In this document: positions 50,398 through 59,433 of the stretch, piece by piece | Numbering within the stretch: the stretch's first letter is position 1 | How the letters are laid out: each line of letters opens with the position of its first letter | Source of the DNA: Deltaproteobacteria bacterium | Lineage (GTDB): Bacteria > Desulfobacterota > DSM-4660 > Desulfatiglandales > Desulfatiglandaceae | DNA: 64,000 nucleotides | Direction: 5' to 3' | NCBI GenBank assembly: GCA_021737785.1 | Contig: JAIPDI010000007.1 | Location: 1 to 64,000, forward strand | Translations under genes and position numbers: made by a program | Notes under the pieces: model-generated | Databases searched by the model: none | Told to the model about the DNA's origin: nothing | Seen by the model: the letters and a program-made list of their open reading frames with translations, nothing else

Positions 50398-52041
50398 ATG
50401 AGTAACAAGGAAGAAAACAACATCTATGCGGCGTTTGAGGCCGCTGCCGAAAGGCGAAGGCACCATCCTGCCGTCATTTACCTCGGTACCCGATATTCGT
50501 ATCACCAGATCAAGGATCTGGCCGAGCGCTTTGCAGCCGCGCTCATCCATCTGGGTGTGAGTCCTGGGCAACGGATCGTTCTCTATATCCCGAACACAGT
50601 CCAGTGGGTGATAACATGGCTGGGTATCCAGCGGGCAGGCGCCGTGCCCGTACCCATCACGCCCATCTATACCCCCCATGACCTGCGTTATATCACGAAC
50701 GACAGCGGGGCAGAAGCGATCGTGTGCGCAGACACCAACTTCGGATATGTAAAGCGGGTATTGCCTGAGACACAACTCAAGAATGTAATCGTCACCCGCA
50801 TGGCCGACCTCCTGCCGTGGTGGAAGCGGGCCTTCGGCACCCTCTTCGATGTGCTTCCGAAAGGAAAGGCCACTCTCGGGGAAAACACCTATTTTCTGCG
50901 GACCCTCCTCAGCCAAAACCGGGGGGCGGGCGCAAAGCTCCCGCCATTGACCAGGGACGGGCGGGCCAGGTGCGAGATCCTTTACACCGGCGGCACAACA
51001 AAGTTTCCCAAAGGCGTTCCCTACACCCATGATCTTTTCCTGGTGTCCGTAGCCGAACAGATCACCGTGAGCAAGGATCTTGTCCCTTTAGAGGACAACA
51101 TCGTATTTGGTAACGCCCCCCTTTTTCATATCCTCGGCCAGACATGCAGCCTGGGCTCCTTGTTTATGGGCGGCACCCTCATGCTCCAGCCCAAGGTGAA
51201 CATCGACGCCACCTTTGAATCGATCGAACGGTTCAAGGCCACCTCCATGATCGGCGTTCCTACCCTGTACCGCATGATGCTGGAACACGACCGGCTCGAC
51301 CAGTATGATCTTAGTTCCGTGGTTTACTGGTACAGTGCCGGCGATGTTCTTCCCGTAGAGGTGGGGAAACGGTGGCAGGAGAGGTTCGGCAGGATAATTT
51401 ATCAAGGCTACGGCGCCACGGAAACCTGCGGCGGGGTCGCCATGTGCCCGACGAACATTACAAATCCCCCGAAGAGCGTCGGCCGCGTGGTGCCGAGCAA
51501 GCGGATCAAACTTGTGGATCCCGCTACCCTCGAGCCGGTGAAGCAGGGGGAACCGGGTGAACTCCTCGTCAATTCCGATCTCATGGTAACGAGCTATCTC
51601 AACAAACCGGAAGAAACCAAAGAGGCCTTTGTAGAAATCGAGGGGAGAAAATGGTACCGCACTGCGGACATCATGTCCATGGATGGAGAAGGAAATCTCT
51701 ATTTCGTGGACCGCACCGTGGATACCATCAAGCACAAAGGCTATCGGATATCAGCCTCTGAAATCGAGGCGGTGCTTCAGGAACATCCCGCTGTGATCGG
51801 ATCCTGTGTGGTGGGCATTCCGGATGAAAAGGTGGGTGAACGCATCAAGGCCTATGTGGTCCTGAAAACGGATGTCAAAGGAATCACGGGATACGATCTC
51901 ATGAAATGGTGCCGGAAGCAGCTCGTTTCTTATAAAATACCACAGTACATCGAATTCAGAGACATGCTTCCCAAGTCAAAGGTGGGGAAACTCCTGCGTC
52001 GTGAGATTCGAAGCGAAGAGGACCGACGGGCACGGGGGTAG
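50398..52041 (+). CDS. Acyl-CoA ligase (AMP-forming), first copy
   Basis: A 547-residue ANL-family ligase, first adenylating an acid and then forming its CoA ester. The P-loop-type motif YTGGTTKFPKG, the GYGATET motif (residues about 340) and TADIMSMDGEGNLYFVDR, plus the C-terminal KHKGYRISASEIE, are present; the final catalytic Lys in SKVGKLLRRE is visible. It closes the sigma-54 operon behind livF, so import is coupled to CoA activation in the cytosol. The substrate is most likely the acid carried by the neighbouring Liv system. Confidence 0.88.
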   Translation: MSNKEENNIYAAFEAAAERRRHHPAVIYLGTRYSYHQIKDLAERFAAALIHLGVSPGQRIVLYIPNTVQWVITWLGIQRAGAVPVPITPIYTPHDLRYITNDSGAEAIVCADTNFGYVKRVLPETQLKNVIVTRMADLLPWWKRAFGTLFDVLPKGKATLGENTYFLRTLLSQNRGAGAKLPPLTRDGRARCEILYTGGTTKFPKGVPYTHDLFLVSVAEQITVSKDLVPLEDNIVFGNAPLFHILGQTCSLGSLFMGGTLMLQPKVNIDATFESIERFKATSMIGVPTLYRMMLEHDRLDQYDLSSVVYWYSAGDVLPVEVGKRWQERFGRIIYQGYGATETCGGVAMCPTNITNPPKSVGRVVPSKRIKLVDPATLEPVKQGEPGELLVNSDLMVTSYLNKPEETKEAFVEIEGRKWYRTADIMSMDGEGNLYFVDRTVDTIKHKGYRISASEIEAVLQEHPAVIGSCVVGIPDEKVGERIKAYVVLKTDVKGITGYDLMKWCRKQLVSYKIPQYIEFRDMLPKSKVGKLLRREIRSEEDRRARG

Positions 52042-52105
52042 GGATCGACTTTGTTTCGTGCCCGGTGTGAACCAAGTCGTCCTCATGAGCGGGTATCTAG
52101 GGTAT

Positions 52106-52909
52106 CTATGTCAGCCATCGCTTTCTTCTCTTGTAATGTTTGACGTCACGGTAGCTCTTTTTCTTTCCCACTTCCGTAAGACCCAGATAGAATTCCCTGA
52201 CATCGGCATTTTCCTTGAGCTTTTCCACCGAATCATCCAAGACGATCCGGCCGTTTTCCATGACATACCCGTGGCTTGCAATGGAGAGTGCCAGACGGGC
52301 GTTCTGTTCCACCAGCAGGATGCTCACCCCCTCCTCCCTGTTGATCTGTTGAATGATCCTGAATATTTCAGAGACCAGCAGGGGAGAGAGACCCATGGAC
52401 GGTTCGTCAAGGAGCATCAGGATGGGGGTGGACATGAGGCCCCTGCCGATCACCAGCATCTGTTGCTCTCCGCCGCTGATGTAGCCGGCCAGGACATTTT
52501 TTCGGGCCTTGAGCCTTGGGAAATAATCATAGACCATGCGCATGTGCGTTCGCATCAGGCCCCTTCCCTTGTTGGTGTGACCGCCTGCCATGAGGTTTTC
52601 GTCAACGGTCAGGTCCTCAAAGACCCTGCGACCCTCCATGACCTGAAATATTCCCATGCGTACGATCTCTTCCGGATATTTCCGGTCGATCCGTTGCCCC
52701 TGGAAATGGATGGACCCGTCGGTGACCTCGCCGTCCTCGGATTTCAGGAGCCCTGAAATCGCCTTGAGGGTGGTCGTCTTTCCCGCCCCGTTGTTTCCCA
52801 GGACCGTAACGATCTGTCCTTTATTGACCTGGAGGGACATTCCTTTCAGGACAAGGACCACATTATGGTAAATCACCTCGATATTGTTGACGACTAGCAG
52901 CGGTTCCAT
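52106..52909 (-). CDS. livF: ABC transporter ATPase (LivF family), second set
   Basis: A 267-residue ATPase with Walker A GNNGAGKTT, signature ISGGEQQMLVIG, Walker B LMLLDEPSMGLS and VEQNARLAL. It carries a basic C-terminal tail (KKSYRDVKHYKRRKRWLT) not usual in LivF. It is the last gene of the minus-strand transport operon and converges on the first acyl-CoA ligase gene with only 64 bp between. Confidence 0.9.
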   Translation of the reverse strand: MEPLLVVNNIEVIYHNVVLVLKGMSLQVNKGQIVTVLGNNGAGKTTTLKAISGLLKSEDGEVTDGSIHFQGQRIDRKYPEEIVRMGIFQVMEGRRVFEDLTVDENLMAGGHTNKGRGLMRTHMRMVYDYFPRLKARKNVLAGYISGGEQQMLVIGRGLMSTPILMLLDEPSMGLSPLLVSEIFRIIQQINREEGVSILLVEQNARLALSIASHGYVMENGRIVLDDSVEKLKENADVREFYLGLTEVGKKKSYRDVKHYKRRKRWLT

Positions 52910-53009
52910 TAAGTGCTCTCTAACCGAAAAAGGGACCAGAGGGGCCCAAAGGACAAAAAAATTGATTTCGATGCCTCACGCCTGGCGCGCCTGATGCCTT
53001 ACGCCGCTA

Positions 53010-53816
53010 TCACGCACCCAACCTTGAGTAGGTAATGTCCTCTTCGCCCAGATAGGCCTTGATGACGTTTTCATCATGCCGGATCTCCTGGGGTTTGCCT
53101 TCCGCAATTTTCTGGCCGAAATCGAGGACGCAGATCCGGTCGGAGATGTCCATGACCACCCCCATGTCGTGCTCGATCAGGATGATGGTGACCCCCCAAT
53201 CCTCGTTGATATCCAGGATAAAGCGGGCGATATCTTCGGTTTCCTCCAGGTTCATTCCGGTGGCAGGCTCATCCAGGAGGAGGACCCTCGGTTTCATGGC
53301 CAGGGCACGGGCCAGTTCCACACGCTTCTGGAGCCCATAAGGGAGGGCATGGACCACCTGTTTCCGGATGGGTTCGATTTCCAGGAGGTCTATGATTTTT
53401 TCTTCTATCTCTTTACGGAGTTCCATCTCCTCTTTTCGTGACTTTCCGTAATAAATCCCCCCGGAAAGGAACCCCGATCGCAAATGGACGTGCGCACCCA
53501 GCTTGATGTTGTCCAGAACCGTCATATGGGCAAAGAGTTCCACGTTCTGAAATGTACGTGCGATGCCCATTCCGGCAATCTTGTGCGGCTTCGTCCGGGA
53601 GATGTCCCGCCCTTCGAAAAGGATGCTCCCCCTTTCAGGATGGTAGAATCGATTGATACAGTTCAGGAGGCAGGTCTTGCCCGCACCATTGGGGCCGATA
53701 ATGGAAAAGATCTCCCCCTTCCTGACACCGGTGGTCACCCCATTAAGCGCCATGAGGCCCCCGAAACTGAGGTGAATATCCTTAACTTGAAGCTGATATT
53801 CTTCGTTATTTTCCAT
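53010..53816 (-). CDS. livG: ABC transporter ATPase (LivG family), second set
   Basis: A 268-residue ATPase with Walker A GPNGAGKTC, LPYGLQKRVELARAL in the signature position, Walker B VLLLDEPATGMN and EHDMGVVMD. It lies 46 bp after the larger acyl-CoA ligase and 100 bp before the second livF. Confidence 0.9.
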   Translation of the reverse strand: MENNEEYQLQVKDIHLSFGGLMALNGVTTGVRKGEIFSIIGPNGAGKTCLLNCINRFYHPERGSILFEGRDISRTKPHKIAGMGIARTFQNVELFAHMTVLDNIKLGAHVHLRSGFLSGGIYYGKSRKEEMELRKEIEEKIIDLLEIEPIRKQVVHALPYGLQKRVELARALAMKPRVLLLDEPATGMNLEETEDIARFILDINEDWGVTIILIEHDMGVVMDISDRICVLDFGQKIAEGKPQEIRHDENVIKAYLGEEDITYSRLGA

Positions 53817-53862
53817 TCAGGATTCGACGTTCGATGTTGAATGTTGGATGTCCATTTCTACT

Positions 53863-55788
53863 CTATTCACCGGGGTCCACCTGCTTGACCCTGACAGTGG
53901 TCTTCATGCGGAATCCCTTTCCATCCTGATATCGGATATCCGCTTCAATCTGCAGCTCTTCCTTGTCCCCATACAGGGCCTCGATCAGATCTTTATACCG
54001 CTCTGCAACGAATTTTCTTCTCACTTTGCGGGTTCGGGTCAATTCATCGTCATCCGCATCCAGTTCCTTGTAGAGAAGGACAAATTTCCTTATTTTGGCC
54101 ACCTTTGGCAATGACTCATTGGTCTTGGCCACTTCCCGGGCAATCAGATCATAGGTTTCCTGCTTCTGGGAGATGTCTGTAAAGGTCGTATAAGGGATCT
54201 GGTTGTTCTCCGCCCATTTGCCCACGTTGGGCATATCGATGGCAATCATGGCCGTAATAAACGGGCGTTCCTGGCCGATGACCACGGCATCCAGGATGTA
54301 GGGACTGAACCTCAATTTATTTTCAATGAGCTGGGGCGAGAATTTGCTCCCGTCCGCCAGTTTCATCACATCGGACATCCGATCTATAATGATGATGTGG
54401 CCGTCCTCTTCGATAAGCGCTGCATCTCCCGAATGAAACCATCCTTCTCTGAGGGCCTCTGCAGTGGCCTCGGGGTTCTTGTAATACCCCTTAAAGATGG
54501 TGGGCCCCCGTGAGAGGAGTTCGCCGGTATCGGATACCTTAAATTCGATTCCAGGCAAGGGTTGTCCCACCGTGTCGAGACGGATGTCGTCCGTGCGATG
54601 GATGATGGAGGCAGCGGTCTGCTCGGTCATGCCGTAGGCCTGCTTGATGTTGACGCCGAGGGCCTGGAACATCTGAAAAATCTCCGGCCCCAGCGGGGCC
54701 CCACCGGTGTACACGTGTTTCAGCCTGGCAAGCCCCAGGTAGTTTTTGAGTGCACGAAACAGAAACAAATGCCCCAATCCATAGAGCAGCTTCCATTGAA
54801 AGGGGAGGGCCTTTTTCTTGAGTTTGAATTCGGACATCCGGTAGCCAACGGGAAGGAAAATCTTGTACGCCAGGCGTTTGATCCAGGCGGCATCCTGGAT
54901 TTTGACCTGAATGTCCGAGCACATGCGCTCCCAGATTCGAGGTGGGGCCAGCATGATATGGGGGCCGATCTCCCGGATATTCTCGCGCACCGTTTCCACC
55001 TTTTCCGGAAAGTTGACTGTAAAGGCCTTATACAGTGACCAGTAGACGCCGAATTCCTGTTCCCCTATCCAGGGAAAGGGGAGGAAGGATACATACTCGA
55101 AGGTATCTTCTGCAGCATCCACATCGTCCTGGCCCTTGGCCACACTGTACATGTTCTTTTGGGTGATCATGCTCCCCTTCGGGACTCCGGTCGTTCCTGA
55201 TGTGTAGTTGATCATGCCGACATCATCGGGGGTGATCTTACGCCACATTTCTTCGAAGAGGTGCGGTTCCTTTTCAAATAACTCGCGACCCTCTTTTTGA
55301 ACATCCCTGAAATAGAGAAGGATCGGGTCATCATAGCGACGCATCCCCTTTGGATCATCCACGATCACCCTTTGAACCAGGGGGCATTTCTCTTTGATGT
55401 CCAGGATCTTATCGGCCTGTTCCTGATCGCCCGCCACGGCAAAAACGGCGTCTGAATGATTCAGGATGTATTCCACCTGGTCCAGATTGCTGTCGGGATA
55501 GATCCCCACAATCGTCCCACCCAGGGACTGGGCCGCCAGTTCTGAATAAAGTCCCTCGGGCCGGTTGTCCCCGGCATAGGCGAGCTTGTCCCCCGGCTTG
55601 AAGCCCAGACAGTGGAGTCCAAGGGCGAAATCCCGCACGTTTTCGTAATACCCCCTCCAGGTGACCGGTTGCCAGATCCCGTATTCTTTCTCCCGGATGG
55701 CCACACGGGAATCGCCGTATGTCTGGGCGTTCCGATGCAACAGGGCTGGAAGCGTTAGTATGTCCATAAAAGCAATCTCATGATCCAA
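53863..55788 (-). CDS. Long-chain-type acyl-CoA ligase, second copy
   Basis: This 641-residue AMP-forming ligase is of the FadD15-like long form: YTSGTTGVPKGS, AYGMTEQTAA, the LKxxDGS-like MKLADGSKFSPQ and a C-terminal helical extension (LTRTRKVRRKFVAERYKDLI). It has a TTG start at 55788 with AGGAG four bases before it, or ATG 55767. The AGGAG lies in a 13-bp hairpin (55790-55826). The gene sits between the binding protein and livG, so uptake and activation are linked. It is not closely similar to the 547-residue ligase. Confidence 0.87.
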   Translation of the reverse strand: MDHEIAFMDILTLPALLHRNAQTYGDSRVAIREKEYGIWQPVTWRGYYENVRDFALGLHCLGFKPGDKLAYAGDNRPEGLYSELAAQSLGGTIVGIYPDSNLDQVEYILNHSDAVFAVAGDQEQADKILDIKEKCPLVQRVIVDDPKGMRRYDDPILLYFRDVQKEGRELFEKEPHLFEEMWRKITPDDVGMINYTSGTTGVPKGSMITQKNMYSVAKGQDDVDAAEDTFEYVSFLPFPWIGEQEFGVYWSLYKAFTVNFPEKVETVRENIREIGPHIMLAPPRIWERMCSDIQVKIQDAAWIKRLAYKIFLPVGYRMSEFKLKKKALPFQWKLLYGLGHLFLFRALKNYLGLARLKHVYTGGAPLGPEIFQMFQALGVNIKQAYGMTEQTAASIIHRTDDIRLDTVGQPLPGIEFKVSDTGELLSRGPTIFKGYYKNPEATAEALREGWFHSGDAALIEEDGHIIIIDRMSDVMKLADGSKFSPQLIENKLRFSPYILDAVVIGQERPFITAMIAIDMPNVGKWAENNQIPYTTFTDISQKQETYDLIAREVAKTNESLPKVAKIRKFVLLYKELDADDDELTRTRKVRRKFVAERYKDLIEALYGDKEELQIEADIRYQDGKGFRMKTTVRVKQVDPGE

Positions 55789-55789
55789 G

Positions 55790-55826
55790 ATTCTCCTGTC
55801 CTGTGCGGTTTCAAGGACAGGAGAAT
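55790..55826 (-). promoter_or_regulatory. 13-bp stem-loop overlapping the ligase ribosome site
   Basis: ATTCTCCTGTCCT (55790-55802) pairs perfectly with 55814-55826 around an eleven-base loop. On the minus strand the right half of the stem contains AGGACAGGAG, the only ribosome-like site for the ligase gene. It may hide this site, act as an operator, or end the binding-protein transcript. Confidence 0.6.
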
Positions 55827-55941
55827 CATTGAAATGGACCGGTTATGCAAAAGGCTTAACTCCAAAGAATTAATACACCAGGGCTTAAAACCGGCTAAGG
55901 AGTTTACCCGTCAGGGTTTTATTGTAAGCTGAGCGGTTACC

Positions 55942-57120
55942 TCAATCCAGCGTCATCCAGTCGGAAATCGGATCAAACTGCATGGTCTTTGAATTGCCCC
56001 GCACGATCCTTCCCACGGGGATGCTGTTGTTCTTCATGGTCACCGGGGGCATGAGACCGCCCACGTCAAAACCCTTGATGGACTGGAGGGCCTTGGCAAG
56101 ACTGGTCCCGTCGATGGCGCCGGTTTTGGCCGCAATCCGGTAGGCTTCAATGATGAGTTGCGTCCCCATGAAGACCTGCATGTAGGCCTGAGAACGATAT
56201 GCGGCTGTTTTTGGGTGATGCTTTTCAGTCCAGGCACGGATCTTTTGGATCATCGGGTTTTCATCCTGGTAGTAATAGGAATAGGCTGTGACGCCCACAT
56301 ATTCATCGGCCATGGGTCCCAGTTGGTCCAGCAGGTGTTTCTCGGTTGACCAGAAGGTCCCCATAAACTGGGCCTTCAATCCGTAATCTTTGGCCTGTTT
56401 CATCACCGCGGTAATCGGCGTGGTGACAAACCCCTGGAAAATGCAGTAGTCCACCTTTTTCCGCTTCATATCCAGAACCTGGGTGGAGATATCAACGCCC
56501 CCTACCTTGGCAACCTCCTCAGCAACCAGGTTGAGACCCAGCTTTTTGCAGATCTCTCGGCCCGCCGGGATGGGTTCACGCCCGAACTCGGTGTCGCTGT
56601 AAAAAAAGGCGATATTGGCCCCGGGTTTCTGCTCGGAGATGTATTTCAACAGAATACCGAACTGCTCCACATAGGTGGGTCCGGGAAGAAACAGGTATGG
56701 GTTCTTCGCAGGGTCGGCGGCAATTTCGGCAAAGGTATAGGCAGAATACAGTACTTTGTAACGGTCCTTGATCTCCGGTCCCAGTGCCTCGGTCATGCCC
56801 GTGCTCTGTCCCCACATGGCCTGGGGTTTGTGCTGTGCATAAAGACGCTTGAAGGCGGCAATGCCCACGTCATTTTTGTATTCCCCATCGGCCCAGAAAT
56901 ATTTGATCTTCTTTCCGTTGACCCCTCCTGCCTCATTGGCCATGGCGACAGCATCTTCCATGGCATCCGCGCCGTGAATGCCTGCAAAGGCAAAACGGCC
57001 CGTGAATGGGTGGACCCCACAGATGATGGGTTCCTCATCCTGGGCCATGGCCGTGTTGATGCTCAGACCTCCCAACGTCACCATGATACAGAAAAGCAAA
57101 GCGCCAATTTTTTTCATCAT
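55942..57120 (-). CDS. Liv-type substrate-binding protein, third copy
   Basis: A 392-residue periplasmic protein with signal peptide (KIGALLFCIMVTLGGLSINTAMAQ) and a type I binding fold (IICGVHPFTGRFAFAGIHG, ANEAGGVNGKKIKYFWADGE, YCIFQGFVTTPITA). ATG 57120 or 57117 follows AAAGGGGGG; the longer frame upstream is rejected. It is only distantly similar to the two proteins at 43801 and 45473, so it should bind a different ligand. It lies between livM and the ligase on the minus strand. Confidence 0.88.
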   Translation of the reverse strand: MMKKIGALLFCIMVTLGGLSINTAMAQDEEPIICGVHPFTGRFAFAGIHGADAMEDAVAMANEAGGVNGKKIKYFWADGEYKNDVGIAAFKRLYAQHKPQAMWGQSTGMTEALGPEIKDRYKVLYSAYTFAEIAADPAKNPYLFLPGPTYVEQFGILLKYISEQKPGANIAFFYSDTEFGREPIPAGREICKKLGLNLVAEEVAKVGGVDISTQVLDMKRKKVDYCIFQGFVTTPITAVMKQAKDYGLKAQFMGTFWSTEKHLLDQLGPMADEYVGVTAYSYYYQDENPMIQKIRAWTEKHHPKTAAYRSQAYMQVFMGTQLIIEAYRIAAKTGAIDGTSLAKALQSIKGFDVGGLMPPVTMKNNSIPVGRIVRGNSKTMQFDPISDWMTLD

Positions 57121-57251
57121 GATTCCCCCCTTTGCATAATTGGATGGTTGATTCCCCCTATCTGAAATAAATGCTGGTTCACCTCCTTTCACAAATTTGG
57201 CAGAAATTCTCCAAGCGTCGGTCCCAGACTCTCTTTACCAACCCGGCCTGC

Positions 57252-58295
57252 CTAATAAGAAAACGGCCACAGCCTGAAAAACACCTTTATCCGGTTCCAG
57301 ATTTCAGCCAGGCCCCTCGGCTCGAAGATCAGAAAAAGGACAATGAGAAGACCAAAAATCACCTCTTTCATGGGGACAAAGATTTCTTCATACCCAGGGG
57401 CACTGGCCTTTACGACCTCTGACAGATAGTTGAGGAATTCAGGCGTTAAGGTGATGAATATGGCGCCAAAGATAGAGCCCAAAACACTCCCCAGTCCCCC
57501 AACGATGATCATGGCCAGGTACTGAATGCTCAGGATGAAAGGGAAATGATCCGGCGTCACCACCTTGAGAAAGGTCATCCACAGGGCGCCGGCCACGCCT
57601 GCATAAAAAGAGCTGATGGCAAAGGAACTGAGCTTATACCTGAAAAGATTGATCCCGATGATCTCAGCCGAAAGATCCCGGTCCCGGATGGCGATGAAGG
57701 CCCTTCCGGTTCGCGAACGAATCAGGTTCCTGGCATAGCCGACAGCGAGCACCACAAAAACGAGGGTAATCCAGTAGAAATCCCTTTCGGTCTTAAATTC
57801 GAAGCCGGCGATGGTCGGGGGAGGGATGTGAATGCCGGTGATTCCCTTGGTCATGGATTCCCACCGGGTGAAGATGAACTCGAAAATAAACTGGGCCGCG
57901 AGGGTGGCAATGCAGAGATAGAGACCTTTCACGCGAAGTGAAGGTATGCCGATAATTAATCCGGCCAAGGCAGCCACAAGCCCTGCACAGGGAATCGACA
58001 GCCAGAAGGAAAACCCCAGGCGGGTAACCAGGATGGCCGAGGTATAGGCCCCCACGCCCAGGAAGGCGGCATGGCCCAGGGAGATCTGTCCGGTAAAGCC
58101 GGTGAGGAGATTCAGGCCGATGGCCCCGATGATGGCGAAGCCGACCATATTGGCCACATAGAGGATGTAGGCGTTGGCCAGAAAGGGCAAGCCCAGAAGA
58201 AACAGAAAGAGGAGACACAACCAGAATTTCACAAAAAGAGACTGAAAAATCGCCTCGTCCTGGATATAGGTTTCTTTAAAATCTCCGCACCGCAT
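57252..58295 (-). CDS. livM: Branched-chain-type ABC permease (LivM family), second set
   Basis: A 347-residue membrane permease with hydrophobic segments and the LivM signatures NLLTGFTGQISLGHAAFLG, GVGAYTSAIL and MIIVGGLGSVLGSIFGA. Its N-terminal polar stretch precedes helix 1. It follows livH by 98 bp and precedes the binding protein. Confidence 0.9.
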   Translation of the reverse strand: MRCGDFKETYIQDEAIFQSLFVKFWLCLLFLFLLGLPFLANAYILYVANMVGFAIIGAIGLNLLTGFTGQISLGHAAFLGVGAYTSAILVTRLGFSFWLSIPCAGLVAALAGLIIGIPSLRVKGLYLCIATLAAQFIFEFIFTRWESMTKGITGIHIPPPTIAGFEFKTERDFYWITLVFVVLAVGYARNLIRSRTGRAFIAIRDRDLSAEIIGINLFRYKLSSFAISSFYAGVAGALWMTFLKVVTPDHFPFILSIQYLAMIIVGGLGSVLGSIFGAIFITLTPEFLNYLSEVVKASAPGYEEIFVPMKEVIFGLLIVLFLIFEPRGLAEIWNRIKVFFRLWPFSY

Positions 58296-58393
58296 CGTTT
58301 AAAAACACTCTCCTTGGCTGTTCATCCTTGGTTTCGGGTCATACACGGTCCGGCAGGATCTTTCCGTCGTTTCAATCGTCAACCGTCAATTCC

Positions 58394-59278
58394 TCAGACC
58401 CTTTCAATGAGCTGCTTGCCGAACAGGCCATAGGGCCGAATCATGAGAATGAGTACCAGGATAAAGAAAGGCGCCACGTCTTTGGCCCCTCCCCCTACCA
58501 GCGGATCGATATAAAGGCCTGTCAGATTTTCCAGTATTCCGATGATGAAACCCGCCAGGACGGCCCCCCCGATGCTGTCGAGGCCCCCCAGAATAATGAC
58601 GGCCAGTACCTTCAGCCCGATATCGCCCATGTATACGCTGATGCCGCTGATGTTCCCGATGACAATCCCTCCGATTACTGCTGCCATGGCTCCGAAACAC
58701 CAGGCAATGGCAAAGACCCATCGGACGCTGATGCCCATGGAAAGGGCCGCCTGCTGGTCGCTGGCCACGGCCCGCATGGCAACGCCGGTGCGGGAAAACT
58801 TGAAGATAAGGAGGAATGCAGTGGTTGCGATAATGGCGAAGACAAAGCCCCACAAGAGCCCGGACGGGACCACGGCAAAGTTGAGATCCAGGGGCTCGGG
58901 GGGAAAGATTTCAGGAAAATTTCGGAACGTGGGCGTCCAGACCATATACATCAGGCCTCTGAGGATAACGCCGAGACCGATGGTGATCATGATGACGGAT
59001 ATTATGGGCTCTCCGATAAGCGGCCTTAGAATAAGCCGTTCCACCAGGATGCCGAGGACGATGGCTGCCGCAAGCGTCAGAAGAAGGGCCAGGGAAAAAG
59101 GAACCTTGACCTGGGTCAGCACCGTAAAACAGATAAATGCGCCGAGGGTCATGAACTCCCCCATGGCCAGGTTAAGGACGCTGGTCGCCTTATAGATAAG
59201 GACAAATCCGAGCGCTATCAGGCCGTATAAGCCGCCCGTTGCAAATCCCGTGATGATGACCTGGATCAGGATATCCAT
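58394..59278 (-). CDS. livH: Branched-chain-type ABC permease (LivH family), second set
   Basis: A 294-residue membrane permease with LivH features: GLYGLIALGFVLIYKATSVLN, NLAMGEFMTLGAFI, VIILGGLDSIGGAVLAGF. It lies 155 bp after the acyl-CoA dehydrogenase and starts the transport part of the operon. About eight hydrophobic helices are visible. Confidence 0.9.
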   Translation of the reverse strand: MDILIQVIITGFATGGLYGLIALGFVLIYKATSVLNLAMGEFMTLGAFICFTVLTQVKVPFSLALLLTLAAAIVLGILVERLILRPLIGEPIISVIMITIGLGVILRGLMYMVWTPTFRNFPEIFPPEPLDLNFAVVPSGLLWGFVFAIIATTAFLLIFKFSRTGVAMRAVASDQQAALSMGISVRWVFAIAWCFGAMAAVIGGIVIGNISGISVYMGDIGLKVLAVIILGGLDSIGGAVLAGFIIGILENLTGLYIDPLVGGGAKDVAPFFILVLILMIRPYGLFGKQLIERV

Positions 59279-59433
59279 TTGAAAAAGGTCCCTCGCGGTT
59301 CATGATGATACGTCGGCCCCTGTTTAAGGGGGGAATCAATCACATGGATCACCCATGTCGCAGCTTATTACCATTCATCTGTCGGGTGTGTCAACAAATT
59401 TCGGTGAATGACATTCAGAAAACTGTGCCGGCT

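Noticed and set aside
52042-52105. Terminator between convergent ligase and livF genes
   Set aside because: Only a short GGGTATCTA direct repeat is present; no stem of useful length.
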